Below, piece after piece: positions 10,653 through 23,549 of a stretch of 64,000 nucleotides of DNA. The stretch spans positions 50,241,096 to 50,305,095 of the forward strand of contig NC_080045.1 of NCBI RefSeq assembly GCF_012489685.1. Direction: 5' to 3'. The notes beneath the pieces were generated by a model. The model was not told where the DNA came from and did not search any database. It was given only the letters and a program-made list of their open reading frames with translations. A program made the position numbers and the translations under genes. Every line of letters starts with the position of its first letter. The first letter of the stretch is position 1. The DNA comes from Lotus japonicus (lineage: Eukaryota > Streptophyta > Magnoliopsida > Fabales > Fabaceae).

Positions 10653-11269
10653 ATCAGTGTTTCTACGATGGTTTCAATGATTTACCTTGTGTTTAATGTG
10701 CTTGTTTTAGCTTGATCCCCTAAGATATGATTTTGGATTTGATAGTATAGTGAAAACTAGCCATTTGAATTTGATCTAGGTTATTATCACCTAATGAATC
10801 TATGATCTAGAGATAGAATTAGATCATTAGTCAAACTACATCCATCCTTCATGCTTCTTGCTAACTAATCAATCAAGAGATTGAGGGTTTAATATAGTAG
10901 GACGATAATCTTCGCACAGAGAGACCGTGTAGTGAGAAAACATATGATGTGATGGAATCAATCATAGCACAAGGTTTATGTGTGAAGTATTAGAGTGCTT
11001 AAAGTCAATCGGTGAATTCTAATTCCAACAATTGTCTCATCTTCATTTCAATCCTCTTTTATATCGTTTTGTTTAACTTACATGTTCTTTTGGTTACCAA
11101 AACAATCAATCATTTTGAAACTCTCATTACTTACGTGATTTAGCTCAAGAACGACATTGTATTTCCAATTCCTTGTGGATACGATATAACCCTTTGTTGT
11201 AATACAATTGAATCTTGAAAGGTATTCAAGAGTACGTGTGGTAAAAACCTTTCAACAATGGGATACTGA

Positions 11270-11640
11270 AGCAACACTCAAAAAAAATCTGTGACGGTCA
11301 ATTTTTGCATATGACGGAGGATTCAACTGTTCTAAATTACGTGAATGAAAATTCGGGGAATCATCGTAATTTCTTCTGCCATTTGGTATAAAACGACGAT
11401 TTACATGGAACTGCCATATTATAATTACATTAAATAATGTTTAAATTAGTAAACAAGACGGTTTAAAACGCCACGATATAGTATTCAAATATCTTTTCAC
11501 CGTAATGTTTGGTATGTGGTTGCGGTTTCAAGCACCTTTACGACACTTCAAGCTAAGCTAAGTTATCTATATAGCAGCGGTTTCAACCGCTACCATATAA
11601 TATTTTTCTTAACTTATGTGAATTATGGTGGTAACCGCCA
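11270..11640. repeat. Cluster of short inverted GCGGTT/AACCGC motifs
   Basis: The stretch holds CTGTGACGGTCAA, GTTTAAAACGCC, GTGGTTGCGGTTTC, GCGGTTTCAACCGC and GGTGGTAACCGCC. Such repeated short palindromes are typical of subterminal regions of plant CACTA and related DNA transposons. No complete element with matching ends and target duplication was found. The 33870-33900 stretch has a similar GTGACGGTTTTAATCGCCAC motif. Confidence 0.35.
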
Positions 11641-11756
11641 TTTTAAAGTTAATAATTAAAATGTCCAAATTTTTGGGGAAAAAATTATTAATTTTCTATC
11701 TTCGTAAAGAATTATATCAATTATTTTGTAATTGTATCAATTTATACCATTACTTT

Positions 11757-12195
11757 AGGAAATTAGTTTCAAAATTCAAAATTAATTATGAGACAAAAAT
11801 ATTATTTTTAATTAACTATAACATAAACATGTTTCTATATTTTCCGTTGTACCAAAAAAATAAATAAACATGTTTCTAAGAATAGTATGGAAAAAATGAA
11901 GGGTCAAGTAAGGAGTTGATGAGAGGGTGACATGTGTCAGGAGTTGCCCATTGTTAGGTTCAAAATTAGCTTATAGTATATGATATGATATGATTTTAGA
12001 AAATTGTTTTCAAAATTCAAAATTAATTAAGAGACAAAATTATTATATTTGATTAAATATGACATAAATAGGGTTCTAAGAATAGTATGAAAAAAAATGA
12101 AGGGTCAAGTAAGGAGTTGATGAGAGGGTGACATGTGTCAGGGGTGCCCATTGTTGGGTTCGAAATTAGTTTATACTTTTTATAGTATATGATAT
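11757..12195. repeat. Tandem duplication, unit about 240 bp
   Basis: Two diverged adjacent copies share TTCAAAATTCAAAATTAATT, GGGTCAAGTAAGGAGTTGAT, GAGAGGGTGACATGTGTCAG and a TAGTATATGATATGAT end. They are AT-rich, with no conserved frame. The block sits about 400 bp beyond the 3' end of the HAC-like gene. Confidence 0.8.
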
Positions 12196-12597
12196 GATAA
12201 TAGATAGATTGATCAAAGGAAAGTGAAGAACATCACAAAGTAATAGTAATGCTACTAAGCTCACAAAACACATACAGAACAAAACATGAGATTATTATAT
12301 TATTATTTACGCAATTTGGTACAGTACAAGGATCCCTTGCTCACTTCTAAACATGCTAATAAACACAGGAAGCAAGCTACTCTGCTTATACTAGCTGCCT
12401 TTACTAATAGAAACTTCAACAAAATTTTGTACACTTTCTTGTAGTTTATTATGCCTGTACATGTATGTAAAGCAATGGATCTTACATTGTTGATCGAGAT
12501 TTCTTTTTCTTTCCAATGTGAGGTTGAGATTTTTCTCATTACTTTTCATACTTTGAAAGACTCAAATCCTTTAATATATACACATAGATTTCAAGGA

Positions 12598-15500
12598 TCA
12601 GAAAGTTCTCTGTTTGCTTTTCACAACAGCAGCTCTATCCCGAGATTCTCGACGCTTCTTCAGATTCCTGTAAATTTGAAATGAATATCAAGGAATAAAT
12701 ATCGATTATGCACAATTTAACAAAAAATTGAAGCCCATTTGGATACAGATAAAAAAGCACTTATTGGAGCTTCTCTAGTAAAAAGTGCACTGAATAAGCT
12801 TCATAAGTGTTCTATGGTCTGCATCCAAACGGACTATAAATCTCATCGAATGGAAAAGTGACATACATGCAACATGGGATGCGACATTCTGAGACTTCAC
12901 ATGTCTTCGAGTGAGCATCTAGTAACATCAATGCCTTGTAACAAGGTCGACAGCGCCCCGAAGCACGAGTAATGCACTCTCTGGCATGAGATAACAGAAT
13001 TTTCATTTTAAGACAGTATGTATAAGGGCATGGCTGTGTTTCGTTTGAGTTATTGCATTGAGATGCATGCTGCAGAACTTCTAGCAGTTTCTTCACCTGC
13101 GTGGGAGCGAGTGTTGATTTCTTCTTTGGCTCTCCATTCCCAGCTGAAACAGATAGTGATGTTGAAGTTTGACTCAAATTGTGTTCTTGGCCTGTTGATT
13201 TCAGCTTTGACTCTTCCTTCCCTGAGACAGATAGTGATTTTGAATGAGTTTGACTCAACTTCTGTTCATGGCATGTCGATTTCAGCTTTGACTCTTCATT
13301 CCCTGAGGTAGATAGTGATGTTGAATGAGTTTGACTCAACTCCTGTGCATGGCATTCAGCACCTCTCTCCTTGCATGCAGAGAACTCAGGACAACACTCA
13401 CATCTACAGCTATGTTGGAATTCGTTGCGTTCACCGCCGCAAATGCTACATATTGAGGAATACTTTAGGTGATAGAGGATCATCATTGAGGAGTGCTTCG
13501 CGCGGCGGAGGGTGTCAAACTGTAGCTGATTCTTCTGGCAGAAGCTCAGGAAGTTATGCCTATTCTCGAATAATTGATTGTCAAGGATGATATCATTCTG
13601 TTTAGTATCTAAAGGGACATCTTCCACGAGGACCTAAAAAAGCGCACAAGATTCAAATATGTTATTGTTATGTTGCTTCATTCTGCTTGAAATCACTGAA
13701 GATTAGAAAATAGTATGAAGTTGGCATCAAGTTTAGGTAGTTTACCTGACAGAGTGTATGTTTCTCGCCACTAGTTGAAGTGTGTGAGTCAGCAGTATGG
13801 CATCTGAAACATTCAAATGAAAAAGGTAATTACAAAATCGCTTTTAAAGAATCAACATTTCTGCAAGACTGTTTAAAGTAAGCAAAACCAACATAAGCAT
13901 AACCAAAATATGTGCTTTTCAAGTTATAATACCTTTCACACTCTTGAAATTTCTTGCATTCAGTGCAAAACCACCGCTTCCCAGAAACTATCACTTCCTG
14001 GCAGTGCACGCATGAATGCTGAAGGTGAACTATGATGAAGTCTTCCTTGTATGGCAGAATTTCTTTGCCCAGCTAACAGTTACAGGGTGGTAAAAAGAAA
14101 AGGAAGAAAGATCAGATAACACCCAAAAAACATAAAGAATCAATTTAAATGACTTAAAAACTAAAGGTGTGCGTGCGTATCTTTGTTTGAGGAACTCATG
14201 AAAAATTATAAACTGACATTATCCAATTAACTACATACTTACAAAACTGAGTGGAATAGTTTCCAATGAGTACTCAAATAGAACTTTTATTTCATAATGA
14301 ATGAAAATTTAACTTTACCTCTTCAAATTTAACATTTGATGGTTCAAGGACCAAATAATAGCCTAACTTTGGTCCTCGTAAACCGTGAAAAACCAAACTA
14401 TAGTAAAAACTACATCTATCCTAAAAGTTATTCACAATCTCATTTAATAACCATTTCAAACTCATAAGGTAGATCAGTCATATAACATGATGAACTTGAA
14501 GCTTCCTAATCAGATTCAACTATGAAGAGCTAATATAACAAATTAAATGAATGAAAAGTAGACATACCCTCTGCATCACTAGAATGTCTTTGGCAGTGTC
14601 TATTGAAGGGTTAACATGCCCCAAGGCCTTTAAAGCTCTTTTGTTTTTCACAAGTTTCTTCAATGTCTTTTCATACCCACTGTCTTTATCAATGTCGCCG
14701 GCTAGACCCATAGCACGACTAGACCAGTAGTCTCCATCAAAGTATGGCAAACGGGAAGCTGTCACCTTGGAGTCCCATTTCCCAGTAGGAACAAAGAAAT
14801 GATCATATATGTTACTTAAACCAAGAACAATATTTTCTTCAGCAGCCTTCCTTAGCATTGAAAGATACCTGGATAAATTGAACAAACAATATGAATACTC
14901 GTTTGTTACGTGCTAGTGGTAACTTTCATAGCAAGAATAATGATAAAAAAGAAGCAACATACTCTATAACATGATACTACACAAGCACATGAAAATTCAA
15001 CAAACAAACACATATGGAAGAAGGAAAGGAAGACAAACCAGTGCCGTAGTTTATCATTCTTCGGGGTCTTCTGAGTGTCAGGATGGCAATATAGTATGTA
15101 ATCTTCCCCCTTTGTAGGAGGACAGGCCCATATATAGCATGTTGTGAAACCTCGCTTCTTGCAAAAATCAAGGTATCCAATCTGATAATTGAAAAAGGTA
15201 ACAAAAAAATGAATAAAACGAGTGGATGGAGTTCATCGTGTTAGTTTAATTGACTTAGTACATGAACCCTAGGTGAAATGTGATCTAACAAAAACACGGA
15301 AAAACTAATTAGCAACAGAATTTATATTCAATTACCAATATCTCATGGTAAACGAGGGTGCGAAGAGCTTCTCCCCTTATAGTCTCTCTTTCAGGCCTAA
15401 AATACTTGACAGAATCAAGATATGAAATATATACACAACGCTTATTGGGATTGCCACATTCTGAGCCAAACTCCTGGACATACATTGCAAAAAGGCAAAC

Positions 15501-18500
15501 ATCTGCTCCGTCAATCTGCTGAAACAGAAGAATAACCTGAAATGGAAGAAATTGCTGTCACTTCTGCATTATACCGACAAAATGGAGTATTTAATTCATC
15601 AATTAACTTCTGAACTTACTTTTGATGTATAAGGGAACTCAGCAGGGTAATTTTTCTCCGGAAAGATGTTTAGAAACTGCTTCTTCACTTCCAATTGTTT
15701 GTCAGCAGATAACACTACTTTAACAGAAAGACTGTCTGCTGGTAAAACCTAGTAAATGGGAGTGATACATGGCAAATCAGAAAATATGAATTTGTGTACC
15801 AATATCTAGTTTTGAAAAAAATAAATAATATATAGGAAAAAGCAAGTAATTATGTCTTGTGTGTCAAAATACCTAAATTGCAACCTTTAATTCTGGCTGA
15901 AGCATAAATACTTTAATAAAAACTTGTTTCTTAGAATCCGAGTTCTTTAAGATAGAGTAGTAGTTTGCTACAGTTTCCAATTTACTTGCTTGCATATAAA
16001 TAATAAAATTTTAAGAGATATAAGTTTATGTACAAAAAGGATAACGCTAAATTATGAATATTCAACAATTTTAACTGATCAATTTTCTCCATCTCACCTC
16101 ATCAAGATTCTTAGTCCCTTCGACTTTTTCCCTGCCTACTCTCTCTTGCATGAGACGCTTAAAAAGTCTTTTCTCTATGTGGTCACCAAGCATGGTTCTT
16201 GGCAAGTCCTTGGCACCGAAAATAGCTGTCCTTGGTGAGGATATATGAATTCCTTCGTTAATTTCCTTCAAGCGGCATATAGGACATATATAGTCAGCAC
16301 AGATGACCAGATCTCTCATTCCGTTAAAGAGTGCGCATATTTGATGTTGCCATCTTTCGCATTTTTTACATTCAACCCACTACAAGGAAAAACAGTTATA
16401 AAGAGTAAGTTTATAGTTCTCCATATGCAACTGAAATTACTACAGAGAGATTGAAACTTACCCCTTCTACAAGTACTTCATCATTTGTCTTTCTATCAAG
16501 AAGTTCCTTCGGAACAGATATTGCGTTGTATGTGATGTGCTCACCTCGAGACTTCTTATAACACACGGTGCAAAAGAAATTTTGTGAATCAGATTCTTCA
16601 GCTTTTTTATGGTAGTAGTCTGTGTTTAGCTTGATCGGCTTACTGCAACATGAGCAATATATTGGCACTGGTGCAAAATAGAGCTTTTGCATTGCACATA
16701 ATTGGCATGTATTAGCATCAATTCCCGCTTCTTCCGCAGGCATACTCTGTTAAAAGAAGCATTAACTTGTTATGCTCAGAAAATTCAAAAGCAGTCTCAT
16801 AAAATTTAGAAATTCAATTATTAAATGTATAATAAACCCATCAAGTGTCACCACAGTTGCTCACAGACATCATTAAATTGAATAATGAAAAATGCTGGTA
16901 GTAAGGATCAAACTCTTGATTACTTGATCAAAGAGGCAATCATAACATGTCAAGTCCCAACTAACAACTATCTAAAAATCATAAGTGTCAGGTAGAGGGA
17001 CACAAACATTTTTGTATCTTTAATATGTCCCTCATACAAGAGCCTTCTGGAATTGAAGCATGGACAAACAATGTACAGGCCAACTTAACATATGTTGAAA
17101 TTTAAACTCGCTATGAGCCCGCTTGGATGCGGTTAAAGAGCAGTTGTTGAAGCTTATTTAGTATTTCTTCTTGTAGATAAGCTGCAATAACTGCTCTTAA
17201 CTCTATATCCAAACGGAGTATATGCAACCTTAATAATTATAAGGAAGAGAAGAAATCAAAAAAGACAAAAGAAGTTCAATATAAATTGCAGAAACATAAC
17301 CAACGTACATACAATCCCTATAGAGCTTAACATACATGCATGTAAATTATCATAAAAACAAATGTATATATGACATCAATGGTTAAAGGAAGCATAAAGA
17401 AAAATTTAGGTGAAAATAGTATAAATCTTGAAATTTCATAATTATACAGAGAAAAAACTGATTTGGATAGGCTGCACATCAGTATAAAATATGTTCCGAA
17501 ATGCTTAAATCCTTGTTCAGATTCTTTTCAGTAATAACTTTGTGCAGTTTTCGTATCAAGTTGAAAAAAGCAGATAATGAAATAAATAATAATATTCTTA
17601 AGATATAAGATAGTGTACTAACCTGGACAGGCTGCTTTCTCAGACTTCTAATGTGTTCTCTGATTTGATTACTTGTGAAAAAATCAGTTAAGGAAACAAT
17701 ATTAGCTGTCATTTTTGAGAACTTGGTTTCCTTCTTTTCATCAACTTTTTCCTCACTGACTTTATTTTCAGCATTTATCCGAGCCAGGTTGAATCCAATT
17801 CTTCCACTTATGTCCTCTACATCTGCAGCAATATAAACATCGCTGAGGGAACGCATACTGGGACTCAAACTAATTTCAGTATCCTTCGAGTTATTGCTGT
17901 TTGCGGGAACAAGGTTTTCGGGATCTGAGTCCTCTACATCTGCAGCAATATAAACATCGCTGAGGGAACGCATACTGGAACTCAAAATAACTTTAGTCTC
18001 CTTCGAGTTATTGCTGTTGGCAGGAACATGGTTTTCGGGGTCCGAGTCCTCTGATATATGATCATCCTCTAAGCCTTTAGAGTGAACTGTTGTACTCTTG
18101 AAAGTCTTCCCAAACGTATCGTCAATGCTCATAGAATCAAGAATGGGGTCTGGCTCCTCCATTACAGCTTCTAAGACTTTATAATGAATTGTATCACTCT
18201 TGAAAGTTTGCGGAAGCATTTCATCAATCACATGGTTCACCGTCTCACTGATTGGCATAGAATCATGTCTGGGATTTTCCGATTGTTCCGAAACTCCAGT
18301 TTTGCCATGTATGTCCTCTATATCGGTAGCAATAGGATCACTCCAGAGAGTATGCATACTAGAATTCAATCTATTGTCAGTTTCCATTAAGTTACTGCTA
18401 TCTCTTGGATCATGGCTTCTGAGGTCTGACTCCTCTAATATTTGACCACATATGCTCATAGAATCATGCCGTGGATATGCAAAACGTTCCACATGGCAAT

Positions 18501-19074
18501 TTGCAACATCAGAATAGATAGAAGAAATGGAATTTTCTCGCTGTTGCTGCAATTCTGGAAGTGCTTCTTCAAAAGAATAAGGTTGAGACGTCTTGGGAGT
18601 CCATTGATCAGAGATTGCATCATTAATGGAAGAGACATCAAAATCAGACATCATTTTTAGTATTTTGTCAGGTCGTAGCATGCCTCCAGAGTCATAGCAT
18701 GAATCTAGCCAGGGTCGCTTCAGTGTTTTCTTCCCTGACATTTGCCCGCAATTTTCATTCCGATCTAGAAAGCGTGAACAAGTCTGGAAAGTAGTAGATT
18801 TACCACAAAGCTCATTTGGCTGGATAAATTGTTCGAAACTTTGTTGTAAATGCATCAGCTGGGGTTGACATTGCCTTATATCTCCAAGGATTGAGTTAGA
18901 GTTCCAGCCAGGAAAAAGATTGGAAACTTGAGAATTTACCCTTGAGACATGTTGAGAGAACATGAAATTTGAAGATTCAGATTGGAGGGATATCCCCATT
19001 GCAGCAGTATGGAAATCCCAAGGCTCATTTTTCTGGACACTTCCCCAACAGTTTCCATTATAGTAAAGATCCAT
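12598..19074 (-). CDS. HAC: HAC-type (CBP/p300-like) histone acetyltransferase
   Basis: This gene encodes a nuclear coactivator that would acetylate histone tails. Eleven coding exons (minus strand, phases continuous): 19074-17623, 16746-16462, 16379-16098, 15748-15620, 15536-15336, 15181-15039, 14868-14568, 14072-13933, 13803-13746, 13633-12867, 12667-12598, giving about 1275 residues. A divergent N-terminal region (1-484) ends in the family's [16 protein letters not shown] stretch. A Cys-rich PHD-like module (about 495-665) includes CQLC, CTVCYK and [17 protein letters not shown]. The HAT core (about 640-930) has [46 protein letters not shown] and PYFDGDYW. Next come a ZZ finger, a decayed second ZZ (1059-1093), a three-copy repeat, and a C-terminal TAZ finger ending in [11 protein letters not shown]. 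The start is the ATG at 19074, just after a TTTGGCAG acceptor. It is shorter than typical HAC1-class proteins, and no N-terminal TAZ or KIX domain was found, so a divergent paralogue is likely. Confidence 0.93.
12727..12838. mobile_element. MITE in the last intron of the HAC-like gene
   Basis: The element has ends AAGCCCATTTGGATACAG and CTGCATCCAAACGGAC, which form imperfect terminal inverted repeats around about 80 bases. The same type of termini (CCGCTTGGATGCGG and TATCCAAACGGAG) bound 17105-17220. It lies wholly inside the intron between the last two coding exons. Reading through it would give a false C terminus ending YSPFGCRP. Confidence 0.65.
13112..13339 (-). repeat. Three tandem 25-residue repeats inside the HAC-like protein
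   Basis: The coding sequence repeats a unit of about 75-81 bp three times. The protein copies begin [32 protein letters not shown] and [16 protein letters not shown], each ending in a KLKST or KKKST motif. They occupy about residues 1096-1172, between the decayed second ZZ finger and the TAZ finger. The unit is Ser/Thr-rich and probably disordered. The third copy is the most diverged. Confidence 0.85.
17105..17220. mobile_element. MITE in intron 1 of the HAC-like gene
   Basis: A short element flanked by GCCCGCTTGGATGCGG and CTATATCCAAACGGAG, with an internal AGCTTATTTAG and AAGCTGCAATAA palindrome-like core. It has the same TTTGGAT-type terminal motif as the element at 12727-12838. It is intronic and non-coding. 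Confidence 0.6.
17813..18050 (-). repeat. 117-bp tandem duplication in HAC-like exon 1
   Basis: Two adjacent near-identical 117-bp units keep the frame and encode a 39-residue repeat. Each copy contains [26 protein letters not shown] and AADVED. Unit starts at 17813 and 17930 (TCCTCTACATCTGCAGCAAT) are exactly 117 bp apart. The few differences imply a fairly recent duplication in the low-complexity acidic N-terminal region. Confidence 0.9.
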
Positions 19075-19649
19075 CTCCACTGCCAAAGTAGTCAATCAAA
19101 TTGGTAAACATTACATCATTGAAAATAAATATAATTCTAACATAAAGGGATGCCAAAACCAGTAAAAAAAAAACTCTCTGCATAATCAAAACCAAAAGTG
19201 CATTTATTCAATATTGAAACATAGGAAGTAATCACAAAAGTGCATTTATACAATATTGGGGTTTGTATCATGTATCTTATAAGTTATAACTTATAACAAT
19301 GCATAAAAAAGAATCCATTCACGAGATTTTCCGATTCAAGATTCGAATAAGGATTCGTATCTTGATTCATAAACCTTACTAGGCATTAATTTTGACAATG
19401 ATGGAAGCAATGACAGAACATCCTAGTATTTGATTTCAGACAACAACCTAGCCATTGATGAACTACTAGTTTAATGAAGTACTACTATTTCACTGTTCCA
19501 AATGACCCTAACATTTGAAATAAAACATAGATTCTTTAAAATTTCTGGGCATCGGTCATTAACGTTAAATGCCCCCTTTATCAAGAAAGACTCACATTCA
19601 ATAATTCAAACAAGAAGAATTCAAGAATTTGATAGAAAGATTGAACACT

Positions 19650-19880
19650 TGTTACCATTGACTGAACCAATCATCGAACAATGCAAAGAGTTAATTAATT
19701 AATCACAAACCCTAAGCTGAAAGCGTTGATGAAATTGAAAATTAGGATTAGGGTTTCGGAAAAAAAAAGTTACAGAGAGAAAGAGAAGTGAATAGAAACC
19801 TGGAAAAGTTAATGCTTTTTGGCGGCAAATCCTTTTTCGCTGTGACGGTTGTTTCTGTCTCTCTCTTACCCTAAATGATG
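19650..19880 (-). promoter_or_regulatory. Likely 5' leader and first-intron donor of the HAC-like gene
   Basis: On the minus strand a leader-like segment runs into AACTTTTCCAG followed by GTTTCTATTC, a possible donor near 19800. It would splice to the acceptor just upstream of the start codon at 19074. Nearby AAACCCTAATCC motifs resemble telo-box elements of plant promoters. No TATA box was assigned. This is inference from sequence style only. Confidence 0.35.
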
Positions 19881-20283
19881 ATGCTTATATTACACTTTCA
19901 TCCTTTTTAATTTCAAAACTTACACATTCCTCTGTAAAAGAAGATTAAATTACATTTTCCTATTTTCTTATTTTAAAACTTACACTCCTTCTTCGGAGAG
20001 ATAAATACATTATATTTTATTTCAAATAAATCTTTTAACTAACTATGAATGACTCTCTTAAAAAATTTAAATATTCTTTAGGTGAACCCTAAACCTTTTA
20101 AATATTTATTTTATGGATTTTTGAACATTATAAAAAATATTTATTTCATCTTCAAAATGTCTTATAATTAATATTGAGAAATTAAAACTATATAATAATG
20201 ATGATACAATCGTAAATAGAAAAAATAAATACAACGTTTTTGAAAAATTGAAAATCCAATCCAATCTAATAAAAATTGATCGA

Positions 20284-20785
20284 TGAAGTGAAATCAGAGA
20301 AGCTCTAATCCTAGCCGGGAACATGCAAAAAGATTCTCCCATGTTTGAGTCAGATTGCCAGCCTCTCATCAGCTTGATCAAGGACCATAGAACCAATTGG
20401 GACATTGATAATATCCTGAAGGACATCCAATACCTCAGTCGGGCCTTCATGCGTTGCACCTTCCGTTGGATTCCGAGGTTAGCTAACAAGGAGGCTCACG
20501 ATTTAGTTGCGACTTGCATGCACGGAGGATGAGGGAGGAAGAAGCAGCGAACCGATAGATTATTCCTAGGACTCTTTTGCTAGTCTGTCTAGCTTTTTTT
20601 GGTAACCTAGGAACCAGACCTTGTGCTTCTCTTCCCCAGCTACTTGCTAGTTTCTTTATTGCTCATCCCTCACTAGCGTTAAGAGTAGCTTTGGGTTGTT
20701 TAGCCTTCTTTCATTGTCTGTTTGTATCTTTTGGGCCTAAGGGCCCTTTACAATGAAACAACTTCAATTGACAAAAAAACAAAAA
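20284..20785 (+). pseudogene. LINE remnant: RNase H-like domain and 3' UTR
   Basis: A plus-strand frame from about 20284 to 20532 reads as the C-terminal part of an RNase H-like (RVT_3) domain: FESDCQPLISLIKD, then LSRAFMRCTFRWIPRLANKE, then AHDLVATCM. The ESD, FRWIPR-ANKEAH-L pattern is typical. A 3' UTR follows (TTTTGGGCCTAAGGGCCCTT) and ends in an A-rich stretch near 20780. There is no reverse transcriptase upstream, so this is a 5'-truncated dead copy, close to but facing away from the HAC-like gene's start. Confidence 0.65.
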
Positions 20786-21289
20786 GTGACAAAATCGAAG
20801 TGATTGGATGGAATGAATTTTCTCCTTAAAACCGAACCAATCCCAGCCACAAAACTTTCAAAGTTAAAAAGTAAAAGGAAGAATATATATTTTTTAAAAT
20901 ACATTTAAAACAATTTTCATTTTGAAAAAAAGGATATTTTATTGATAACTGTTCTTCATGTGAACAACACCCACATGCATATAAGGAACACCTTAAAACC
21001 CCAACCCAAGCTCTTAAACCCATAGTATATGTCTCATTAAGACCTTACTAGGAAAACCTCATTTGGAATAAAAGTCTAGTGAAGGAAAAATAGTACAACA
21101 TACCCTAAGGAGCCTTTAAGTTACAGCGTTCAGCCCCCTACATCCATTCGAGAAAAAGAAATATTAGAAACAAACAGAATCAGTTTACAAGCCAAAATTC
21201 CTTTCCAATAAACCAACAATCCCTTCTCCCATTCACCACAGCCGCTTGACCCACACACCACTTCTAGCCTTCCATCATAAAACAACTCG

Positions 21290-22779
21290 AAGAAGCTATT
21301 TCCCTTAACAAATAAAATGAGTTAACTGAATACTCTATCTCCCCTTCAACTTCCACACCCATTTATCTGGTTTATTTTCCAGCGCTGTTCTCAGCACATC
21401 CAACAGCTCAGCTATCCACCGCGCCTCTCTCCCCTAGGATTCCTCTGTCACCTAAACTCCTAATGACGCACACCATTACTCCAGTAGCCCATATTCTTCA
21501 CATGTTCCATCTTTTGGTTTGATAAATTGTACAGTCTTTGGAATCATAATTCCAAGGGACCATTTCCTACCCAATTCTCTCCCCAAAACTGTGTATCATT
21601 GCCCTCCAATACAGTTTTTTGGATCGCAACATCAAACCAGTTCCATCCCTCCATAACACATGTTGAATTAATGCCCTTCCACCAAGGAGAACTGCTTTGC
21701 TCAACACACTTAGCTTTTATCACCCTACTCCTGAGGCAATCAGGTTCATTCAAGAACCACCACTTCCGCTTCCCAAGCAAGGCCATATTGAAGACATGCT
21801 AATCCTTTATGCATAGCACGCCATGTTCCTTTGATTTACAAACCGTTCCCCATTTCACCCAGGAACTTTTATTTTCATTCCCAACACCTCCCCACAAGAA
21901 ATTACGCATTATGCGTATACAAATTTTGAGAAGTCCATCCGGAATTTTAAAGAATGAAAGATAAAATGATGGTATTGAAGATTGAACACTTTGGATGAGA
22001 CATATACGACCTCAAAAAGAAATAGGTTTATGTTTCCAAGCCGAGAGTTTCCCTCTTAATTTAGCAATGACTGGCTCCCACAATGCTGAAGAATTTAGTC
22101 TCCCACCCACTGGAATACCTAGATAAATGAAGGGAACATCGATCAGTTTACAGAGCAATACTGAGGCATACCTTCGAAGATTCCTTTCCACCGCTACACC
22201 GGAAAGTTTGCTCTTATGGAAATCGACTTTGAGGTCTGAAATCACCTCAAAACACACTTCAATACTGATACGTTTTGGCCTGCTGCATTTCCAACAAAAA
22301 TGGTGTCGTCTGCGAACTGAAACATTGATATCATTAGCTCATGATTTCCCCCAAATGTGAATTTCTCAAATTTTCCTGTGTTTACATCTCTGCTTAATAG
22401 GCCATTCAAGTCTTCCGCCACGATCAGAAACAAAAACGGAGCGAGAAGGTCACCTTGACGCAACCCCTTGCCTATTCTGAACTCTTCACAAGGGCTCTCG
22501 TTTACTAATACAGACACCGATGTAGATTCAACACAATTCATAATCCAATGGATCCATTTATCGCTAAACTTCAACCTTCTCATCATATATGATAAAAACT
22601 CCCAACTTACTGAATCGTAGGATTTTTCGTAATCAACTTTGAAGATTACTTCTTCTTTTTTGCTGCATTGATGACCTCATTAATCATAACCACGTTGTCC
22701 AACATGTTACGCCCTCCTAAAAATGCAAACTGATTCTCATAGATAACCTTAGGCAGGACCTTCTTTATTCTTATTTCCA
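21290..22779 (-). pseudogene. LINE reverse transcriptase, 3' half
   Basis: Minus-strand frames give the C-terminal half of a plant L1-type LINE ORF2. Next to the CACTA element is VIYENQFAFLGGRNMLDNVV. Then come IGKGLRQGDLLAPFLFLIVA and the catalytic FQFADDTIF motif (the FADD box), followed by DVPFIYLGIPVGG and the thumb-like region, and at lower coordinates a zf-RVT-like region (WENWVGNGP, KPDKWVWKLKG). Frameshifts and stops separate these blocks. The other half lies across the CACTA insertion at 26058-27108. Confidence 0.8.
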
Positions 22780-23549
22780 CACTACAAAAAAAAACGTTAT
22801 TTAGCGGGGTTTTTTTTTGCCTTTAGTGGGGGTTTTCAACCCCCGCGAGTTACTTAGCGGGGGTTTTGAAAAATCCCGAAGTTACACTCCCCACAAATCA
22901 TTAACGGGGTTTTTCAGCAAACCCTAGTACATGCATATAAATTTAGCTGGGGTTTTAAACCTCCCTTATCTGCAAGCATTTTTTAACGGGAGTTTTCAAC
23001 CTCCCTTAAATGCAAGAGATTATTTACACTGTTTCTATGTCATTAGGGACCTCTAGCATGTCTAGATAACTTATCATCCCTCATGAAAATTGAAACATAG
23101 AATGGTCTAGAAGTCTACTTACTTACTTCTAGGAAAAGTCTGCAAGCTTCATGATAGACAACCAACTTAACTAATTGGTGATAGTAATAATACTCAAAAT
23201 CAACTAAATGTGCAAAAGTACAGAACCTCAGTAAGAGAGCATTTCTTTGTTATACTACCATGTGCAAACCAAGTTCATCTAAGTTAACCAATAAATACCT
23301 ACATATATTGACAGAATAGACTAGAGTTAGATAAATACTTTGCTGAGAGTTTCTTCCAAAATACAGCAGCAGCAGTTTGAATACTTCATTTCGTTTCCTC
23401 TTTCGATCCATCTAGCTTAAGCATATCTCCATTCATTCACGACCCCTAGATACATGAAAAAGAAATATTGAATGAGTTATTAACCCATTAATTAATTCTT
23501 CAGAAACTGATATGTGAAAACTAGTTGTAAAAACCATACTTGGAAAACC

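Noticed and set aside
12812..12866. C-terminal tail [18 protein letters not shown] for the HAC-like protein
   Set aside because: It reads through a GCAT/GTATGT donor into an intron and a MITE. Splicing to 12667 restores the family-typical [15 protein letters not shown] end.
19075..19095. Extending the HAC-like protein upstream to 19095
   Set aside because: The first codon there is TTG, and the stretch overlaps a TTTGGCAG acceptor. The first ATG after the acceptor is at 19074.
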